From positions 2,046,001-2,110,000 of the forward strand of contig NC_092663.1 of NCBI RefSeq assembly GCF_032118995.1: 64,000 nucleotides of DNA. Reading direction: 5' to 3'. The notes beneath the pieces are model-generated. The model was not told the origin of the DNA and ran no database searches. It saw nothing but the letters and a program-made list of their open reading frames with translations. This DNA comes from Asterias amurensis. Its lineage: Eukaryota; Echinodermata; Asteroidea; Forcipulatida; Asteriidae. Shown in pieces: positions 58,101 through 64,000 of the stretch. A program made the translations under genes and the position numbers. Numbering within the stretch: the first letter of the stretch is position 1; the number at the start of each line of letters is the position of its first letter.

Positions 58101-61100
58101 GCTTAGCACCATTGGATGGACAATTTCAAGGGCTTTCCTCTCGTACCAAATTTAGTGCTATGGGGATTTTCAAAGCGACGCTAGAGGCCAGGGAGTAGAC
58201 CCGACACACCCCATAAGTTTTGGAAGTTTAATGCATGAAACACACGGCATGTGGTGATTATTGGAGAAAACAAATATATGTGTTGAAAAAAAAAGCCCGG
58301 ACTTATAAAAACTTTCAGCTATGCTTTTGAATTATTCTGGAACTAAAAACGATAGAGAGACGCAGTTTTAACCTGCGTCATCCTGGCATGTCCCTTATTT
58401 CAAATTTCAAAGTTTTAGAGCGGCTTACAGACTTCTTGATACCGAAAATTAAAAGTAGGCGGTTTGCTCCGAAACGAACTCAACAAGCCTCCCTACGGGA
58501 TTTTTGTGCACAGAGATAATCAAAAGTACAACGGGTCAATTTGACCCCAAATCATTGCTCAATCTAAACATGCTTAGCACCATTGGATGGACAATTTCAA
58601 GGGCTTTCCTCTCGTACCAAATTTAGTGCTATGGGGATTTTCAAAGCGACGCTAGAGGCCAGGGAGTAGACCCGACACACCCCATCAGTTTTGGAAGTTT
58701 AATGCATGAAACAAACGGCATGTGGTGATTATTGGAGAAAACAAACATATGTGTTGAAAAAAAAAGCCCGGACTTATAAAAACTTTCAGCTATGCTTTTG
58801 AATTACTCTGGAACTAAAAACGATAGAGAGACGCAGTTTGTACATGCGTCATCCTGGCATGTCCTTTAATTCAAATTTCAAAGTTTTAGAGCGGCTTCCA
58901 GACTTCTTGGTACCGAAAATTAAAAGTAGGCGGCTGAGCTCCGAAACAAACTCAACAAATCTCCCTACGGGATTTTTGTGCACAGAGAAAATCAAAAGTA
59001 CAACGGGTCAATTTGACCCCAAATCATTTCTCAATCTAAAGAAGTTTAGCACCATTGGATGGACAATTTCAAGGGCTTTCCTCTCGTACCAAATTTAATG
59101 CTATGGGGATTTTCAAAGCGACGCTAGAGGCCAGGGAGTAGACCCGACACACCCCATAAGTTTTGGAAGTTTAATGCATGAAACACACGGCATGTGGTGA
59201 TTATTGGAGAAAACAAATATATGTGTTGAAAAAAAAGCCCGGACTTATAAAAACTTTCAGCTATGCTTTTGAATTATTCTGGAACTAAAAACGATAGAGA
59301 GACGCAGTTTGAACCTGCGTCATCCTGGCATGTCCCTTATTTCAAATTTCAAAGTTTTAGAGCGGCTTACAGACTTCTTGATACCGAAAATTAAAAGTAG
59401 GCGGTTTGCTCCGAAACGAACTCAACAAGCCTCCCTACGGGATTTTTGTGCACAGAGAAAATCAAAAGTACAATGGGTCAATTTGACCCCAAATCATTGC
59501 TCAATCTAAACATGCTTAGCACCATTGGATGGACAATTTCAAGGGCTTTCCTCTCGTACCAAATTTAGTGCTATGGGGATTTTCAAAGCGACGCTAGAGG
59601 CCAGGGAGTAGACCCGACACACCCCATCAGTTTTGGAAGTTTAATGCATGAAACACACGGCATGTGGTGATTATTGGAGAAAACAAATATATGTGTTGGA
59701 AAAAAAAGCCCGGACTTATAAAAACTTTCAGCTATGCTTTTGAATTACTCTGGAACTAAAAACGATAGAGAGACGCAGTTTGTACATGCGTCATCCTGGC
59801 ATGTCACTTAATTCAAATTTCAAAGTTTTAGAGCGGCTTACAGACTTCTTGATACCGAAAATTAAAAGTAGGCGGCTGTGCTCCGAAACAAACTCAACAA
59901 GCCTCCCTACGGGATTTTTGTGCACAGAGAAAATCAAAAGTACAACGGGTCAATTTGACCCCAAATCATTGCTCAATCTAAACATGCTTAGCACCATTGG
60001 ATGGACAATTTCAAGGGCTTTCCTCTCGTACCAAATTTAATGCTATGGGGATTTTCAAAGCGACGCTAGAGGCCAGGGAGTAGACCCGACACACCCCATA
60101 AGTTTTGGAAGTTTAATGCATGAAACACACGGCATGTGGTGATTATTGGAGAAAACAAATATATGTGTTGGAAAAAAAAGCCCGGACTTATAAAAACTTT
60201 CAGCTATGCTTTTGAATTACTCTGGAACTAAAAACGATAGAGAGACGCAGTTTGTACATGCGTCATCCTGGCATGTCACTTAATTCAAATTTCAAAGTTT
60301 TAGAGCGGTTTACAGACTTCTTGATACCGAAAATTAAAAGTAGGCGGCTGTGCTCCGAAACGAACTCAACAAGCCTCCCTACGGGATTTTTGTGCACAGA
60401 GAAAATCAAAAGTACAACGGGTCAATTTGACCCCAAATCATTGCTCAATCTACACATGCTTAGCACCATTGGATGGACAATTTCAAGGGCTTTCCTCTCG
60501 TACCAAATTTAGTGCTATGGGGATTTTCAAAGCGACGCTAGAGGCCAGGGAGTAGACCCGACACACCCCATCAGTTTTGGAAGTTTAATGCATGAAACAA
60601 ACGGCATGTGGTGATTATTGGAGAAAACAAACATATGTGTTGAAAAAAAAAGCCCGGACTTATAAAAACTTTCAGCTATGCTTTTGAATTACTCTGGAAC
60701 TAAAAACGATAGAGAGACGCAGTTTGTACATGCGTCATCCTGGCATGTCCCTTAATTCAAATTTCAAAGTTTTAGAGCGGCTTACAGACTTCTTGATACC
60801 GAAAATTAAAAGTAGGCGGCTGTGCTCCGAAACGAACTCAACAAGCCTCCCTACGGGATTTTTGTGCACAGAGAAAATCAAAAGTACAACGGGTCAATTT
60901 GACCCCAAATCATTGCTCAATCTAAACATGCTTAGCACCATTGGATGGACAATTTCAAGGGCTTTCCTCTCGTACCAAATTTAGTGCTATGGGGATTTTC
61001 AAAGCGACGCTAGAGGCCAGGGAGTAGACCCGACACACCCCATAAGTTTTGGAAGTTTAATGCATGAAACACACGGCATGTGGTGATTATTGGAGAAAAC

Positions 61101-64000
61101 AAATATATGTGTTGCAAAAAAAAGCCCGGACTTATAAAAACTTTCAGCTATGCTTTTGAATTATTCTGGAACTAAAAACGATAGAGAGACGCAGTTTTAA
61201 CCTGCGTCATCCTGGCATGTCCCTTATTTCAAATTTCAAAGTTTTAGAGCGGCTTACAGACTTCTTGATACCGAAAATTAAAAGTAGGCGGTTTGCTCCG
61301 AAACGAACTCAACAAGCCTCCCTACGGGATTTTTGTGCACAGAGATAATCAAAAGTACAACGGGTCAATTTGACCCCAAATCATTGCTCAATCTAAACAT
61401 GCTTAGCACCATTGGATGGACAATTTCAAGGGCTTTCCTCTCGTACCAAATTTAGTGCTATGGGGATTTTCAAAGCGACGCTAGAGGCCAGGGAGTAGAC
61501 CCGACACACCCCATCAGTTTTGGAAGTTTAATGCATGAAACAAACGGCATGTGGTGATTATTGGAGAAAACAAACATATGTGTTGAAAAAAAAAGCCCGG
61601 ACTTATAAAAACTTTCAGCTATGCTTTTGAATTACTCTGGAACTAAAAACGATAGAGAGACGCAGTTTGTACATGCGTCATCCTGGCATGTCCTTTAATT
61701 CAAATTTCAAAGTTTTAGAGCGGCTTCCAGACTTCTTGGTACCGAAAATTAAAAGTAGGCGGCTGAGCTCCGAAACAAACTCAACAAATCTCCCTACGGG
61801 ATTTTTGTGCACAGAGAAAATCAAAAGTACAACGGGTCAATTTGACCCCAAATCATTTCTCAATCTAAAGAAGTTTAGCACCATTGGATGGACAATTTCA
61901 AGGGCTTTCCTCTCGTACCAAATTTAATGCTATGGGGATTTTCAAAGCGACGCTAGAGGCCAGGGAGTAGACCCGACACACCCCATAAGTTTTGGAAGTT
62001 TAATGCATGAAACACACGGCATGTGGTGATTATTGGAGAAAACAAATATATGTGTTGAAAAAAAAGCCCGGACTTATAAAAACTTTCAGCTATGCTTTTG
62101 AATTATTCTGGAACTAAAAACGATAGAGAGACGCAGTTTGAACCTGCGTCATCCTGGCATGTCCCTTATTTCAAATTTCAAAGTTTTAGAGCGGCTTACA
62201 GACTTCTTGATACCGAAAATTAAAAGTAGGCGGTTTGCTCCGAAACGAACTCAACAAGCCTCCCTACGGGATTTTTGTGCACAGAGAAAATCAAAAGTAC
62301 AATGGGTCAATTTGACCCCAAATCATTGCTCAATCTAAACATGCTTAGCACCATTGGATGGACAATTTCAAGGGCTTTCCTCTCGTACCAAATTTAGTGC
62401 TATGGGGATTTTCAAAGCGACGCTAGAGGCCAGGGAGTAGACCCGACACACCCCATCAGTTTTGGAAGTTTAATGCATGAAACACACGGCATGTGGTGAT
62501 TATTGGAGAAAACAAATATATGTGTTGGAAAAAAAAGCCCGGACTTATAAAAACTTTCAGCTATGCTTTTGAATTACTCTGGAACTAAAAACGATAGAGA
62601 GACGCAGTTTGTACATGCGTCATCCTGGCATGTCACTTAATTCAAATTTCAAAGTTTTAGAGCGGCTTACAGACTTCTTGATACCGAAAATTAAAAGTAG
62701 GCGGCTGTGCTCCGAAACAAACTCAACAAGCCTCCCTACGGGATTTTTGTGCACAGAGAAAATCAAAAGTACAACGGGTCAATTTGACCCCAAATCATTG
62801 CTCAATCTAAACATGCTTAGCACCATTGGATGGACAATTTCAAGGGCTTTCCTCTCGTACCAAATTTAATGCTATGGGGATTTTCAAAGCGACGCTAGAG
62901 GCCAGGGAGTAGACCCGACACACCCCATAAGTTTTGGAAGTTTAATGCATGAAACACACGGCATGTGGTGATTATTGGAGAAAACAAATATATGTGTTGG
63001 AAAAAAAAGCCCGGACTTATAAAAACTTTCAGCTATGCTTTTGAATTACTCTGGAACTAAAAACGATAGAGAGACGCAGTTTGTACATGCGTCATCCTGG
63101 CATGTCACTTAATTCAAATTTCAAAGTTTTAGAGCGGTTTACAGACTTCTTGATACCGAAAATTAAAAGTAGGCGGCTGTGCTCCGAAACGAACTCAACA
63201 AGCCTCCCTACGGGATTTTTGTGCACAGAGAAAATCAAAAGTACAACGGGTCAATTTGACCCCAAATCATTGCTCAATCTAAACATGCTTAGCACCATTG
63301 GATGGACAATTTCAAGGGCTTTCCTCTCGTACCAAATTTAGTGCTATGGGGATTTTCAAAGCGACGCTAGAGGCCAGGGAGTAGACCCGACACACCCCAT
63401 CAGTTTTGGAAGTTTAATGCATGAAACAAACGGCATGTGGTGATTATTGGAGAAAACAAACATATGTGTTGGAAAAAAAAGCCCGGACTTATAAAAACTT
63501 TCAGCTATGCTTTTGAATTACTCTGGAACTAAAAACGATAGAGAGACGCAGTTTGTACATGCGTCATCCTGGCATGTCCCTTAAGTCAAATTTCAAAGTT
63601 TTAGAGCGGCTTACAGACTTCTTGATACCGAAAATTAAAAGTAGGCGGCTGTGCTCCGAAACGAACTCAACAAGCCTCCCTACGGGATTTTTGTGCACAG
63701 AGAAAATCAAAAGTACAACGGGTCAATTTGACCCCAAATCATTGCTCAATCTAAATATGCTTAGCACCATTGGATGGACAATTTCAAGGGCTTTCCTCTC
63801 GTACCAAATTTAGTGCTATGGGGATTTTCAAAGCGACGCTAGAGGCCAGGGAGTAGACCCGACACACCCCATACATTTTGGAAATTTAATGCATGAAACA
63901 CACGGCATGTGGTGATTATTGGAGAAAACAAACATATGTGTTGAAAAAAAAAGCCCGGACTTATAAAAACTTTCAGCTATGCTTTTGAATTACTCTGGAA
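55172..64000 (+). repeat. 471-bp satellite array with higher-order repeat, runs off the window
   Basis: About 18.7 tandem monomers of 471-472 bp. Each contains gacgctagaggccagggagt, acggcatgtggtgattattg, gcccggacttataaaaactt, cgatagagagacgcagtttg and ctccctacgggatttttgtg. The array begins abruptly mid-monomer next to a SINE. Diagnostic variants (aagaagtttagc, ggcggtttgctcc, gagcggtttacag, cgcagttttaacc) recur in a fixed order every six monomers, 2829 bp, between 58838 and 61667 and again after. The block starting at 55538 has seven monomers. Most monomers carry an 86-codon open frame, but frame-disrupting and start-losing variants show it is not a conserved gene. The array follows the last seen VWA exon, so it lies in that gene's next intron or downstream of it. 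Confidence 0.95.

Noticed and set aside
55172..64000. Tandem gene family of 86-aa proteins
   Set aside because: The frame is broken by shifts or start loss in some monomers, and variation is spread over the whole monomer as in a satellite.

Overview
The window looks like nuclear DNA from a marine invertebrate deuterostome, most likely an echinoderm and perhaps a sea star. It is AT-rich with sparse genes. The multi-exon genes have ordinary GT-AG introns, the proteins are animal-type (ZC3H10, a von Willebrand factor A domain), and short inverted-repeat DNA elements are very dense. The taxon is an inference from the repeat families and protein types; no single marker gene fixes it. There is no bacterial, plasmid, CRISPR or rRNA content.

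Layout. 1-15.8 kb: no convincing host gene; MITEs, a 47-bp minisatellite (about 10.30-10.77 kb) and a SINE at 13.9 kb. 15.87-20.30 kb: a nested transposon block. A family-A MITE is split by a family-B foldback MITE and by a 3.89-kb element (16165-20054). That element starts and ends with CACTCATATCC in inverted orientation, has a 2-bp TG target duplication and many subterminal GAGTC/GACTC motifs. Inside it is a multi-exon gene for a C2H2-finger/SAMD3-like protein. 20.3-26.9 kb: MITEs and unassigned DNA.

26.9-35.1 kb: three CCCH zinc-finger genes, all on the minus strand and head to tail. Each coding region is uninterrupted and each protein has N-terminal CCCH fingers followed by a leucine-rich coiled coil. 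The outer two are ZC3H10-like paralogues (three and four fingers). The middle one is a more divergent CCCH/coiled-coil protein with an arginine/serine-rich linker. They are probably RNA-binding regulators.

35.1-50.4 kb: mostly mobile DNA, including a 781-bp near-palindromic element with a 9-bp target duplication, a decayed LINE 3' end, minisatellites and nested foldback MITEs. 50.5-54.44 kb: a plus-strand gene with at least three exons whose splice phases fit exactly. It encodes a lysozyme/lytic-transglycosylase-like domain followed by a VWA domain with an intact MIDAS. Its first and last exons were not found. 55.17 kb to the window end: a 471-bp satellite with higher-order repeat structure, lying downstream of the VWA exon and either within its next intron or beyond the gene.

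The two observations most worth following are the CACTA-like element with its spliced, mostly intact non-canonical gene, and the lysozyme-like plus VWA gene next to a higher-order satellite.
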